From assembly GCA_002315675.1 (NCBI GenBank), contig DCHP01000071.1, positions 1 to 45,869 on the forward strand: a stretch of 45,869 nt of DNA, given 5' to 3'. Positions within the stretch are counted from its first letter, which is position 1; each line of letters starts with the position of its first letter. A program made the position numbers and the translations under genes. The stretch comes from Rikenellaceae bacterium UBA1749. GTDB taxonomy: Bacteria; Bacteroidota; Bacteroidia; Bacteroidales; Rikenellaceae. The notes under the pieces are model-generated. The model saw only the letters and a list, made by a program, of their open reading frames with translations, was not told where the DNA came from and made no database searches. Shown piece after piece: positions 7,866 through 16,829 of this stretch.

Positions 7866-9692
7866 CTATCTGCCTCTGTTCTGACGTCTTTGCTGTTCTT
7901 CAGCTCTTTTCTGCATCTCTTCCAGTTTTGCAGCCCATTTTGATTTCTTTTGAGGTTTTTTCTTGTTTTTCTCCATCTGTGCATGAAGTTTGGCATCATC
8001 GATAAGACCTCTGAATGCAAGAGTCTGACCTAGAGTAAATAGGTTTGAAAGCAGGTAATAGTATGTAAGGCCGGAAGCATAATCATTGAACCAGATAAGG
8101 AGCATTGCCGGCATCATATAGAGCATCATGAAGTTCATTCCAGGCATCGCATTGTTCTGAGGCTGAGTCGCCATATTTATCTTGGATGTGATATACATTG
8201 ATACTGCCATCAGTAAGGTAAAAAGTGAAATGTGATCACCATACCAAGGTATTGCAAAACCACCAGGGAATGTCCATATTGAGTCATAGCTTGATAAGTC
8301 TGATGCCCATAGGAATGACTGACCTCTAAGTTCTATTGCAGATGGGAAGAAACGGAACATAGCCCATAATATTGGGAACTGTATAAGTATAGGAAGGCAT
8401 CCTCCCATTGGACTGACTCCTGCTGACTTATACAAAGCCATAACAGCCTGTTGCTTCTTGACTGCATCTTCCTGTTTTGGATATTTCTCACTTATCTTGT
8501 CCATTTCAGGTTTAAGTACACGCATTTTTGCAGTACTTAGATATGACTTATATGTAAGCGGAGAAATAACGAGCTTGATGATGATGGTCAAAATCAGGAT
8601 TATAAGTCCATAACTTTTTATATACTGACTCAGGAAATCAAAGGTAGGAATGACGACAAGTCTGCTTATCCACCCGACAATCCAACCACCAAGTGGAATG
8701 ACCTTTTGAAGTGAGATGTCCTTGTACTTGTTCATTACAGAGAATTTGTTAGGACCGAAGTAGAATCTCATTCCGATGTGATTGCCATCCTCGCTGATAG
8801 GTACATTAAGTGATGCATTGTAATCCTTGATATGTTCGTCCTTTGGATCGAAGGTCCTGTATGAGAACTCACCCCCTGCAAAACAGGAATCGGCAATAAT
8901 GATGGAACTGAAGAACTGCTGCTTGAAGGCAAGCCAGTTAAGTTTTGCAATTTCATCCTCTGATTTGGAATCAGTTGAAGGACTCAGCTCTTCTATCTCA
9001 TCGCTTCCGATATACTTGTATGCGATAGTAGTATAGTTGTTCTCGTTCTTGAATCCTTTTTCCTGCTGTGGCGCTTTTACATGCCACTTAAGCACTGGAT
9101 CCAGCTGGTTTCTGGCCATGATATCCTTGATGCCTGAAAGATCAACATCAAATTTCACCATATTGGAAACAGGATCAATACGATAGATATATGCAAAATA
9201 ATGAACACTGTCAGCGTAGTATCTGTATTCAATAGAAGAATCTGTCTTCTCTGCAACCTTGAATGAAAGAAGTGAGGTGTTTAGCAACTGGTTCTTAACA
9301 TAAAAGTTGAGACCAAAATCAGACTCTTCCTTGTTGAAAAGTGAAAGTGCGTCTCCATAGTATGGCTCATACAATCTTTTGTATCCGTTCAGTTCAACTG
9401 ATGCAATGCGTCCACCATGAGAGGTGAATGATATGGTGAAACTTTCATTTTTCAGTGTGTCAATTCTCTCCGGTTCAATGATATTCTCAATCTGAGCTGA
9501 ATCACTCTCGGCTTGTAGTGCATATGAAACAGTGTCTATTGTCTGCTGCTGTGCAGTTGTGCTTGATACTGAAGTTTCTGCTTTGGCTTTTGCCTGTTTT
9601 GTCGCTTCTTCAGCCTGTCTTCCATTATACCATGTAAAACCAAATAGAATTAACCCAATCAGAAATAGACCTAATAAACTATTCTTATCCAT
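7866..9692 (-). CDS. yidC: Membrane protein insertase YidC
   Basis: Inserts and folds inner-membrane proteins, alone or with SecYEG. The 608-residue protein has a first membrane helix at about 5-23, then a large periplasmic beta-supersandwich domain typical of Gram-negative YidC (to about 350). The conserved five-helix insertase core follows (ISPLTYKSYLSTAKMRVLKP cytoplasmic stretch, SPMGGCLPILIQFPILWAMF, TYYYLLSNLFTLGQTLAFRGLI). It ends in a highly basic, Gln/Arg-rich tail that can contact ribosomes. It lies 70 nt downstream of the DUF349 gene in the same direction, with a hairpin between them. Confidence 0.97.
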   Translation of the reverse strand: MDKNSLLGLFLIGLILFGFTWYNGRQAEEATKQAKAKAETSVSSTTAQQQTIDTVSYALQAESDSAQIENIIEPERIDTLKNESFTISFTSHGGRIASVELNGYKRLYEPYYGDALSLFNKEESDFGLNFYVKNQLLNTSLLSFKVAEKTDSSIEYRYYADSVHYFAYIYRIDPVSNMVKFDVDLSGIKDIMARNQLDPVLKWHVKAPQQEKGFKNENNYTTIAYKYIGSDEIEELSPSTDSKSEDEIAKLNWLAFKQQFFSSIIIADSCFAGGEFSYRTFDPKDEHIKDYNASLNVPISEDGNHIGMRFYFGPNKFSVMNKYKDISLQKVIPLGGWIVGWISRLVVIPTFDFLSQYIKSYGLIILILTIIIKLVISPLTYKSYLSTAKMRVLKPEMDKISEKYPKQEDAVKKQQAVMALYKSAGVSPMGGCLPILIQFPILWAMFRFFPSAIELRGQSFLWASDLSSYDSIWTFPGGFAIPWYGDHISLFTLLMAVSMYITSKINMATQPQNNAMPGMNFMMLYMMPAMLLIWFNDYASGLTYYYLLSNLFTLGQTLAFRGLIDDAKLHAQMEKNKKKPQKKSKWAAKLEEMQKRAEEQQRRQNRGR

Positions 9693-9731
9693 TTAAACTA
9701 ATATATGTTTTATTGTGATTTTAAATTATTA

Positions 9732-9756
9732 CCAGGCAGATCTAAGACCCGCCTGG
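9732..9756 (-). terminator. Hairpin between the DUF349 gene and yidC
   Basis: CCAGGC at 9732-9737 and GCCTGG at 9751-9756 form a perfect 6-bp stem that can extend inward through wobble pairs. On the minus strand it begins 7 nt after the DUF349 stop codon and is followed by an AT-rich stretch. It may terminate or attenuate read-through into yidC. Confidence 0.5.
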
Positions 9757-9762
9757 ATGATG

Positions 9763-11553
9763 TTATTCGTTGCTTTCGCTCTCTATTATCTTGATTTTCT
9801 GAATCACTTCGTGAAGTTCATTCTTAGCATTTTCGATTTTTGTCTTCACATCCTTGATCAGCGTTTCTGCTTTCTTGCTGTTTCCGAAGAAACCGATGTT
9901 GTTCTCAAGAGTGGTAATCTGACTTTCAAGCTGTTTCATCTTCTGTACCAGCTTATCGTGTTCGCTGTTAAGTCTTCCGTTCTGCTTAATTGATGCAATC
10001 TTTTTGCGGAATCCTTCGGCTCTTCTTTCAGATTCACTTCCTTTCAGAGTCTTGTAAAGGGAGTCCATAATTTCCTTGAATTCTTTCTGGATAGCCTCCT
10101 TTTCTTTCATAGGAACAAATCCGATTGCAGTCCATTTTTCCTGAATCTGTTTAAGGAATTCAAAGGAAAGATTTTCCGATGCAGTCTCCTTCAACTCAGA
10201 CAGTAACTGTTTCTTCTCTTCAAGATGTTTTACAAACTGATTTTCATACTCCTTGAAATGTTCTGATTTTGCCTCAAAGAATTTGTCGCATGAGGCTCTG
10301 AAACGCTGCCATGTTGATTCATTGTATTTTCTTGCAGTAGGACCTATCTCCTTCCATTTTTTCTGGAGATTCATAAGGTCGTCAGTAGCCTTTTTCCATT
10401 CAGTGCTTGATGTTATTGCTGCTACGATAGCTTCCGCCTCCTTGCATATTTCAATCTTTGCCTGAAGATTACTGTCAAGTTCCTTCTTTATCTTATCGGT
10501 AAAATTATGTTTGGCTTCAAAGAACTTGTCGCAAGCTGCTCTGAAACGTTCATATATTGCAGTGTTATCCTTCTTTGGAGTGAAACCAATAGTCTTCCAT
10601 AGCTTCTGTATGTCAAGGACTGCGTTGGATGCGTCATCCCAGTCTTTATGAGTGGAATAACTGTCAATTGGAAGCTGTTCAACCTTCTCGCATATTTCAG
10701 TCTTCAGACGCAGGTTCTCAAGCTGTTCTTCCTTGATCTTGTCAAAATGTTCCTGATGACGCTTGTTTATTCTTGATGAAGCTTCCTTGAATCTTTCCCA
10801 TAATGCATCCTTGTACTCTGATGCAACAGGACCAATTTCTCTCCATTCATCGTGAAGTTTCTGAAGGTCGTGGAATGAATTTACGGCAGAAGGATCTTCG
10901 AACAGTTTTTCAGCCCTTTCGCATAGATCAGTCTTGGCTTCAAGGTTCTTCTTCAGGTCAAAATCCCTTAACTCCTTGTTGATTTTTATATAGTTGTAGA
11001 ATATTTCAGTGTAATGATTGTAAGTCTCCCATATGTCATTAACTACAGCTTGTGGTACCAGACCGATTTCTTTCCATCTGGCCTGCAATTCACGGAATTT
11101 TGTGAAGGTACTATGTTCAATCTCTGTTGTTTCTGTCAGTTTCTTGAGCTCTTCGATTATCTCCAGTTTGGCTTTGTAGTTTGCCTCCTTTTCATTTTCA
11201 GAACTGATGATAAACTGATCACGTTTTGATCTGTAAAGGGCAATCAACTCCTTGAGTCTGTTTTCCAGAACATCTTCTGTCTCTTCCGCATTTGCTTCTT
11301 CATCAGCTTCCTTGGATTTTGCCTCAAGGTTGTGAATCTTGTAAAATGCAGTTTTGACCTGTTCTACAATTGGTCTTAGCTGATTGACACTTTTCTCTTG
11401 AATTGATTCAGAAAGATAGGCAATAAGTTCTTCCTTTGTCATTTCTGAAAAATCCTGGGCAGTCTGTTCGTTGTTAGATGATTCAATAGTATCCACAACT
11501 TCCTGTTGCTGGATTTGCTCTTCGATTGGAGCAGTAGTACCGTTGTTTTCCAT
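9763..11553 (-). CDS. DUF349 repeat protein (function unknown)
   Basis: A 596-residue, highly charged, Glu/Lys-rich, all-helical protein. I see five DUF349 repeats, each with a W-(K/R/T)-x-I-G core: Trp160, Trp237, Trp319, Trp400 and Trp474, spaced about 74-82 residues. The N-terminal 40 residues are acidic and Gln-rich and the C terminus (about 510-590) is predicted coiled coil. There is no signal peptide, so it is probably cytoplasmic. DUF349 proteins are widespread in Bacteroidetes and Actinobacteria; I do not know an established activity. It is encoded directly upstream of yidC on the same strand and has its own -7 promoter element at 11590-11597. Confidence 0.85.
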   Translation of the reverse strand: MENNGTTAPIEEQIQQQEVVDTIESSNNEQTAQDFSEMTKEELIAYLSESIQEKSVNQLRPIVEQVKTAFYKIHNLEAKSKEADEEANAEETEDVLENRLKELIALYRSKRDQFIISSENEKEANYKAKLEIIEELKKLTETTEIEHSTFTKFRELQARWKEIGLVPQAVVNDIWETYNHYTEIFYNYIKINKELRDFDLKKNLEAKTDLCERAEKLFEDPSAVNSFHDLQKLHDEWREIGPVASEYKDALWERFKEASSRINKRHQEHFDKIKEEQLENLRLKTEICEKVEQLPIDSYSTHKDWDDASNAVLDIQKLWKTIGFTPKKDNTAIYERFRAACDKFFEAKHNFTDKIKKELDSNLQAKIEICKEAEAIVAAITSSTEWKKATDDLMNLQKKWKEIGPTARKYNESTWQRFRASCDKFFEAKSEHFKEYENQFVKHLEEKKQLLSELKETASENLSFEFLKQIQEKWTAIGFVPMKEKEAIQKEFKEIMDSLYKTLKGSESERRAEGFRKKIASIKQNGRLNSEHDKLVQKMKQLESQITTLENNIGFFGNSKKAETLIKDVKTKIENAKNELHEVIQKIKIIESESNE

Positions 11554-11589
11554 ATGGTTACAAGGATTAGTAAATAAATGTTAATTCAA

Positions 11590-11597
11590 CAAATATA
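11590..11597 (-). promoter_or_regulatory. -7 promoter element upstream of the DUF349 gene
   Basis: Read on the minus strand the sequence is TATATTTG, matching TAnnTTTG. Predicted start of transcription is near 11583, about 30 nt before the ATG at 11553. A TTGG about 22 nt upstream, inside the 3' end of uvrA, could serve as the -33 element. Confidence 0.45.
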
Positions 11598-11605
11598 CAA
11601 ATTAA

Positions 11606-14431
11606 TTATAATGTTTGTTCCAATTGACCATTCAAAATCTCTCTAATGAATTTACCAGTAATACTTTCGCTGTTTTTTACGATGGCTTCAGGTGTCCCCT
11701 CTGCGATAACTTTTCCGCCCTCATTTCCGCCCTCAGGACCCATGTCAATAACCCAGTCAGCAACTTTTATCACATCAAGGTTGTGCTCGATTACTACGAC
11801 AGAATTTCCCCGTTCAATCAGTCTGTTCAGTACGTCCAGAAGTACCCTTATGTCCTCAAAATGAAGTCCTGTTGTAGGTTCATCAAGGATATACAACGTG
11901 TTGCCGGTGTCTTTTTTTGCAAGCTCGGAAGCTAATTTTATTCGCTGGCTTTCGCCTCCGGAAAGGGTGGTGCATGGCTGTCCGAGTTTGATATATCCAA
12001 GTCCTACGTCCTGGATTGTCTTTAATTTCTGCTGGATGCTCGGAATATGTTCAAAAAAATCAACAGCCAGGTTGATTGTCATGTCAAGAACTTCATCAAT
12101 GTTTTTCCCCTTGTATCTTACTGCGAGAGTATCACTATTGTACCTGTGCCCGTCGCAGGATGGGCATGTCACGTAAACATCCGGAAGGAAGTTCATTTCG
12201 ATTGTCTGCACTCCGGCGCCTTTGCATGTCTCGCACCTGCCACCCTTGACGTTGAAACTGAATCTGCCGGCTTTGTATCCTCTGGTTTTTGCATCAAGGG
12301 TATTCTCAAACAACTTTCTGATATCTGCAAATACTCCGGTATATGTTGCTGGGTTGGATCTTGGAGTTCTTCCGATAGGGGCCTGATCAACAACAATCAT
12401 CTTGTCTATATTTTCGATTCCTTCTATTGAATCATATTCAAGCGACTGGTCATAACTCCTGTAAAGCATTCTTGACAGGGCAGGTCTCAGGGTCTGGCTT
12501 ATCAGTGAGGACTTTCCGCTTCCGGAAACACCGGTAATGCATGTCAGTACTCCAAGAGGAATTTTGACATCTATATTTTTAAGGTTATTCCCGCGTGCAC
12601 CTTTTATCTCTATGAAGGAATCTGCTTCCCTTCTTTTTTCTGGAATTTCAATTTTTCGCCTGCCAAGTAGATAGTCAGTAGTATATGTTGAATTTTTCAG
12701 TATATCGTCGAGTTTTCCTATTGCACATATTTCCCCGCCACTTCTTCCTGCTTTCGGGCCTACATCAACAATCCAGTCTGCAGAACGAATCATCTGTTCG
12801 TCATGTTCAACTACGATTACGGAGTTTCCGGCATCACGTAATTTCCTAAGGGAATTTATCAGTTTGATGTTATCCCTCTGGTGAAGTCCTATTGAAGGTT
12901 CGTCCATGATGTATAGTACATTGATGAGTCTAGAACCTATTTGAGTAGCCAGTCTTATTCTCTGACTTTCCCCACCTGAAAGACTTTGGCTTGTGCGGTT
13001 TAGTGTAAGGTATGACAGTCCGACATCAATCAAAAAACCGGCTCTTTTCCTTATTTCAAGCAATATGTCGTGGGCGATGATCTTTTCCCTTTCACCAAGT
13101 TTTTCCTCAACATGGTCAGCCCATATCTTCAGATCTGATATACACATGCTGGATATCTCTGAAATATTCTTCCCGTCAACCTTGAAGTAAAGAGCTTCTT
13201 CCTTCAATCTTGTTCCATGGCATACGGAACATGGCCTTTTCTCAAGGAACTGTTCTTCCCACTTGTCGCTGATTTTAAGGTCGGATTGCTCTGCCATCCA
13301 TTCAGGGAGTCCTTCCCATGATGTAATAATATAACCATTGATGGAATCCTGGAAAACCTTAAGGGGCTCGCTCTCACCGTTAATAAGGGCTGATATGAAA
13401 TCTTCGTCCATCTCTGCAATCGGTGTATTCATGTCGTACCCGTGAAGAATTAGCAGTGCCTCGATTTTCTTCATTACAGAATTTCCCTTGTACTGCTTCA
13501 AAGGTTCAATGGCACCTTGTTTGATTGAAAGGGATGGATCAGGAATTATTTTTGAGAGGTTTACAACATTCTCAACACCAAGACCGCTACAGTGGGGACA
13601 TGCACCTGCAGGTGAATTGAAAGAAAAAGTGAAAGGCGCCGGTTCAGAATAGGCTATCCCAGTAGTAGGACACATGAGATTCTTGCTGAAATATTTTTTT
13701 TCTCCGGCATTGTCATCATCAATGACCATCATTGTCCCCTTACCCTGTCTCAGGGCTTCGTGAACGGATGAAACTATTCTTTGCTCTGATTCATCACCCT
13801 CCTTGACCCTGAGCCTGTCGATTATAAGATTGATGTTGTGAACCTTATATCTATCAAGCTGCATATCCTTGAGCAGATCTTCGACTTTTCCATCAATCTC
13901 TGCTTTCGTGAATCCTTTTTTCTGGAATTGTGCAAGTAATTCCCTGTAGTGTCCTTTTCTTCCTTTTACAACAGGACTTGCAATGGAAATTCTATGACCC
14001 TGGAAAGAACTGATAATAAGGTCAGCTATTTCAGATTCAGAATATTTGACCATCTTCTCGCCAGTCGCCTTGGAATAAGCAGTGGATGCCCTGGCATACA
14101 GTAGTCTCAGGAAATCATATATCTCCGTTACAGTTCCCACTGTTGACCGGGGATTGTGTATTGTCGTTTTCTGCTCTATCGCAATAACAGGAGAAAGACC
14201 ATCGATTTTATCAACTTCCGGTCTTTCCATAGTTCCTATGAATTGTCTTGAATATGCGCTGAGAGTTTCCTGGTATCTTCTCTGTCCTTCAGCGTAGATG
14301 GTGTCAAAAGCCAACGAGGACTTACCACTGCCAGAAAGACCGGTAATGACAGTGAGTTTGTTTCTTGGTATTTCAAGGGAAATATTCTTGAGATTATTTA
14401 CTCTTGCCCCCTCTATGGTAATTTTATCCAA
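11606..14431 (-). CDS. uvrA: Excinuclease ABC subunit A (UvrA)
   Basis: Damage-recognition ATPase of nucleotide excision repair; loads UvrB onto lesions. The 941-residue protein carries two ABC-type cassettes: Walker A GLSGSGKSS near residues 31-39 and GVSGSGKSS in the second half, with two LSGGESQRI signatures. The C-terminal zinc finger is intact (CETC ... CPSC). In the first zinc module the second pair is CPHC, but the first reads C-P-T-T, lacking one Cys; I recall the same in other Bacteroidetes UvrA sequences, so it is probably a lineage trait. It starts 1 nt after the stop of the upstream lytic transglycosylase gene, so the two are probably cotranscribed. Confidence 0.97.
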   Translation of the reverse strand: MDKITIEGARVNNLKNISLEIPRNKLTVITGLSGSGKSSLAFDTIYAEGQRRYQETLSAYSRQFIGTMERPEVDKIDGLSPVIAIEQKTTIHNPRSTVGTVTEIYDFLRLLYARASTAYSKATGEKMVKYSESEIADLIISSFQGHRISIASPVVKGRKGHYRELLAQFQKKGFTKAEIDGKVEDLLKDMQLDRYKVHNINLIIDRLRVKEGDESEQRIVSSVHEALRQGKGTMMVIDDDNAGEKKYFSKNLMCPTTGIAYSEPAPFTFSFNSPAGACPHCSGLGVENVVNLSKIIPDPSLSIKQGAIEPLKQYKGNSVMKKIEALLILHGYDMNTPIAEMDEDFISALINGESEPLKVFQDSINGYIITSWEGLPEWMAEQSDLKISDKWEEQFLEKRPCSVCHGTRLKEEALYFKVDGKNISEISSMCISDLKIWADHVEEKLGEREKIIAHDILLEIRKRAGFLIDVGLSYLTLNRTSQSLSGGESQRIRLATQIGSRLINVLYIMDEPSIGLHQRDNIKLINSLRKLRDAGNSVIVVEHDEQMIRSADWIVDVGPKAGRSGGEICAIGKLDDILKNSTYTTDYLLGRRKIEIPEKRREADSFIEIKGARGNNLKNIDVKIPLGVLTCITGVSGSGKSSLISQTLRPALSRMLYRSYDQSLEYDSIEGIENIDKMIVVDQAPIGRTPRSNPATYTGVFADIRKLFENTLDAKTRGYKAGRFSFNVKGGRCETCKGAGVQTIEMNFLPDVYVTCPSCDGHRYNSDTLAVRYKGKNIDEVLDMTINLAVDFFEHIPSIQQKLKTIQDVGLGYIKLGQPCTTLSGGESQRIKLASELAKKDTGNTLYILDEPTTGLHFEDIRVLLDVLNRLIERGNSVVVIEHNLDVIKVADWVIDMGPEGGNEGGKVIAEGTPEAIVKNSESITGKFIREILNGQLEQTL

Positions 14432-14432
14432 A

Positions 14433-15332
14433 TCAGAATCCTTTTTTCCTAAAGTTTTCGTTAGGTATCTTGACGGTATAGTTTTTGCCGGCCTTGTTCT
14501 CGAATGAATATTCTCTTATCCAAGGATTCAGCAATCTTAAAATCTTGTAATTGGTGCCGTATGTCTTTGCCAGTTTACACCAGTTTATCTGAGCGTCCGA
14601 GATTGAAACAAGCATATAATTTTCGAATGGCTTGAAATATTCATCCTCATTTATTACGAAACCATATTTTTCCGGATTGGATAGTAATAGCTTGAAACTC
14701 AGAATCCTTGAAACATACCTCATTGTCTCCTGGGGCAGATAAAGATCCCAGTAACTGGAAACTTCCTGTCTTGCAAGTCTGCGTTTGACCCCGGCGTTGC
14801 CAAGATTATAGCATGCAGCGGCCAGTGTCCAGCTTCCAAGTGTATCATATGATTGTTTCAGGTATTTGCATGCGGCCTTGGTTGCCTGTTCAACATTGTA
14901 TCTCATATCTATGTTTGGACCGGTTTCAAGTTTGTAGTCTTTTGCAACTGCAGCCATAAACTGCCACATTCCAGCGGCCTTTGCCGTTGATATTGCTTCT
15001 GGATTCATACCGCTTTCTGCAAGACAGAGATAAATGAAGTCGGAAGGAATCCCGTTGTCCTCTAAAATAGGTTTGATGACAGGTATCCATCTTCTTGAAC
15101 GGAGTAAGGTAAGCATTGTAGCTGTATGCATGTTTGATGTTGTAAGTACCTCTCTCTGTACAGCCTGTCGTACATCCGGCAACTCAAGTGGAACTCTCTC
15201 ACCTGCAAAATCCAGATAGTCCGGAAGTTCGGGAACAGTTATTGCAAAATTGGTCTGAGCGAATGAATGGCTGTAAACCATTGAAAAAGCGGCAATCAAT
15301 AATATTGAAGCAATGAATCTAATTTTTTGCAT
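14433..15332 (-). CDS. Periplasmic lytic transglycosylase, MltD-like (SLT domain)
   Basis: Predicted to cleave the MurNAc-GlcNAc bond of peptidoglycan with formation of a 1,6-anhydro end. The 299-residue protein has a signal peptide (residues 1-25, ending SFAQ) and a GH23/SLT domain at roughly 85-225. Catalytic Glu106 sits in LAESGMNP; GMWQF is at 121-125 and the AACYNLGNAGV motif at 172-182. The C-terminal 60 residues resemble one degenerate LysM module (SDAQINWCKLAKTYG ... ILRLLNPW ... YTVKIP). There is no lipobox, so it is soluble, unlike E. coli MltD, which is a longer lipoprotein. It is the first gene of a two-gene unit with uvrA. Confidence 0.88.
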   Translation of the reverse strand: MQKIRFIASILLIAAFSMVYSHSFAQTNFAITVPELPDYLDFAGERVPLELPDVRQAVQREVLTTSNMHTATMLTLLRSRRWIPVIKPILEDNGIPSDFIYLCLAESGMNPEAISTAKAAGMWQFMAAVAKDYKLETGPNIDMRYNVEQATKAACKYLKQSYDTLGSWTLAAACYNLGNAGVKRRLARQEVSSYWDLYLPQETMRYVSRILSFKLLLSNPEKYGFVINEDEYFKPFENYMLVSISDAQINWCKLAKTYGTNYKILRLLNPWIREYSFENKAGKNYTVKIPNENFRKKGF

Positions 15333-15406
15333 AACGTCAGTCGTGTCCTTTCTTATAATATAATCTAAATTCTGTTCTATTACTGTATGTTAATAATATC
15401 TACCTG

Positions 15407-15504
15407 TGAATCCACTTGAAATAGTTCAGAAATAGAGAAACATCCCCATGATAGGAGCTATGTCAGTGGCAGAAACAACAAAACATACTTTCCAAGTTGA
15501 TTCA
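15407..15504 (+). mobile_element. MITE-like element copy A (98 bp)
   Basis: Left end TGAATCCACTTGAAA; the right end, read as its reverse complement, is TGAATCAACTTGGAA (13/15 match). Flanks CCTG (15403-15406) and ACTG (15505-15508) agree at 3 of 4 positions, as expected for an old 4-bp target duplication. The interior aligns with copy B over its whole length and, in reverse orientation, with copy C. The last three bases, TCA at 15502-15504, provide the TGA stop codon of the adjacent nitrilase gene on the minus strand. Confidence 0.8.
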
Positions 15505-16248
15505 ACTGTTTATTCTGAATTTTTCAGAATCCTCAAAGGTACAAAAATTACTGCGGAAATCCTTGAGTGATTCCATGTCTATGTCTGTTGTTACACAGCA
15601 TTCAAGGTCACTGTCTGTGTCTTTGATCACCTGGCCTTTGAAATCAATCACCTTGCTATGACCAGGGTAATGGAATCTGCGGTCATCACCAATTCTGTTT
15701 ACTCCGATTACATAGCATATATTTTCTATGGCTCTTGCCTCAAGCAGTTTATCCCAGAAACATATTCTTTCCTCTGGCCAGGAGGCAAGGTATATGGCAA
15801 TATCATATCGACTCTCTTCACAGTTGTAGCTCCATACAGGAAATCTCAGGTCATAGCATATCTGAGGAAGTATCCTGAATCCCTTGTACAGGATAATCTT
15901 CTTGAAACAGCCTGTTTCTATATATTTGCCCTCTCCAGAAAGGGGATATGAATGTCTTTTGTCGTAATAATCCAGTCTTCCGTCTGGATGTATGAAACAG
16001 AATCTATTATGTCTTTCATGTAGTGTTGAAAAACAGATGGCAATATTATTCTCAATTGCAAGTTCTGTCATAATACGGATTGTTTCCTTGTATTCGGTCT
16101 TTAGACTTCCGGTGTCAAAAAATTCAGGCAGAATAGCAAGGTCAGTGTCTGCCTTGAGACCTTCCACCCATCTTGAAACCTTGTCCAGATTCCATATAGG
16201 AGCTTCATAGACAATATCCGTCTGGAATAGCGCAATTTTCATTTTCAA
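15502..16248 (-). CDS. Carbon-nitrogen hydrolase (nitrilase family, omega-amidase-like)
   Basis: A 248-residue cytoplasmic enzyme of the nitrilase superfamily with the Glu-Lys-Cys triad: Glu in ILPEFFDTG (near residue 42), Lys in YYDKRHSYPLSGE (near 97) and Cys in PQICYDLRFP (near 130). The pattern resembles YafV/Nit2-type omega-amidases, which hydrolyse alpha-ketoglutaramate or alpha-ketosuccinamate to the keto acid and ammonia; the substrate here is an inference. The start could be the first or third codon (both Met). The gene lies between two copies of a 98-99 bp MITE-like repeat, and copy A supplies its stop codon. Confidence 0.88.
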   Translation of the reverse strand: MKMKIALFQTDIVYEAPIWNLDKVSRWVEGLKADTDLAILPEFFDTGSLKTEYKETIRIMTELAIENNIAICFSTLHERHNRFCFIHPDGRLDYYDKRHSYPLSGEGKYIETGCFKKIILYKGFRILPQICYDLRFPVWSYNCEESRYDIAIYLASWPEERICFWDKLLEARAIENICYVIGVNRIGDDRRFHYPGHSKVIDFKGQVIKDTDSDLECCVTTDIDMESLKDFRSNFCTFEDSEKFRINS

Positions 16249-16304
16249 TCAAAATTTCCTTATTTCATACGCCAATGTTACTTCCTTTTTTGGGGATATA
16301 TCTT

Positions 16305-16403
16305 TGAATCAACTTGAAATAGTTTCAAAATATACAAACGCCCCATTAAATAGGTCTGTGTCAGCGGCCAAAACAACAAATAATACATTTTCAAGTTGAT
16401 CCA
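16305..16403 (+). mobile_element. MITE-like element copy B (99 bp)
   Basis: Left end TGAATCAACTTGAAA; right end, as its reverse complement, TGGATCAACTTGAAA (14/15 match). It is flanked by perfect 4-bp direct repeats TCTT (16301-16304 and 16404-16407), as expected for a target-site duplication. Same orientation as copy A; shared interior blocks include ACTTGAAATAGTT, CCCCAT, TGTCAG and AAACAACAAA. It holds no open frame and sits 57 nt upstream of the nitrilase start. Confidence 0.85.
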
Positions 16404-16474
16404 TCTTTCAAATAATCCAGTAAAGCAGAACTGTTTTCTCTTTTACAGTTGTGACTTATGTCAGTCTGAAAATA

Positions 16475-16573
16475 TGAGTCCACTTTAACAAGTATCGTTT
16501 AAAGTTTTTATATCCGCTACAGGCCACTGGAATGGGGGCATTTCTCAATTTGGGACTTTTTAAAGTGGACTCA
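16475..16573 (-). mobile_element. MITE-like element copy C (99 bp, inverted)
   Basis: Perfect 14-bp terminal inverted repeats, TGAGTCCACTTTAA at 16475-16488 and TTAAAGTGGACTCA at 16560-16573, flanked by perfect 4-bp direct repeats AATA (16471-16474 and 16574-16577). Read on the minus strand, it shares with copy A the block order TCCACTT, AGT, GAGAAA, CCCCAT, ATACTT at matching positions. It is therefore a diverged, inverted member of the same family. Confidence 0.8.
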
Positions 16574-16829
16574 AATATGAGATACACCGGCATTTCAATT
16601 CTTATGCAAAGGTATCACTTATATATGTGAGCACAAATGTATTGCACAAGAATAATGCAACTTTTCAGAGATACTTAATAGTGTGTATGGAAATCCATAG
16701 GCATACTTTGGATGCCAAATAATTAATTGTATCGGATCATAATGAAGTCATAGTGCAGAAAAGGTCCAGAATAAAGGAACTGGATTCCGTAACCATGATT
16801 TTGCACTTTTTCTTTTTGCTAAAAATCCG
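16574..16829. other. Intergenic region without a gene
   Basis: The stretch from MITE copy C to the cvfB promoter is AT-rich and holds no credible open frame. Small imperfect inverted repeats are present (for example TCCAG/CTGGA near 16765-16785), but none has the shape of a terminator or known riboswitch. Confidence 0.4.

Noticed and set aside
15407..16573. Composite transposon carrying the nitrilase gene between repeat copies A and B
   Set aside because: Each copy has its own 4-bp flanking duplication or near-duplication, which fits independent insertions; no duplication flanks the whole unit.
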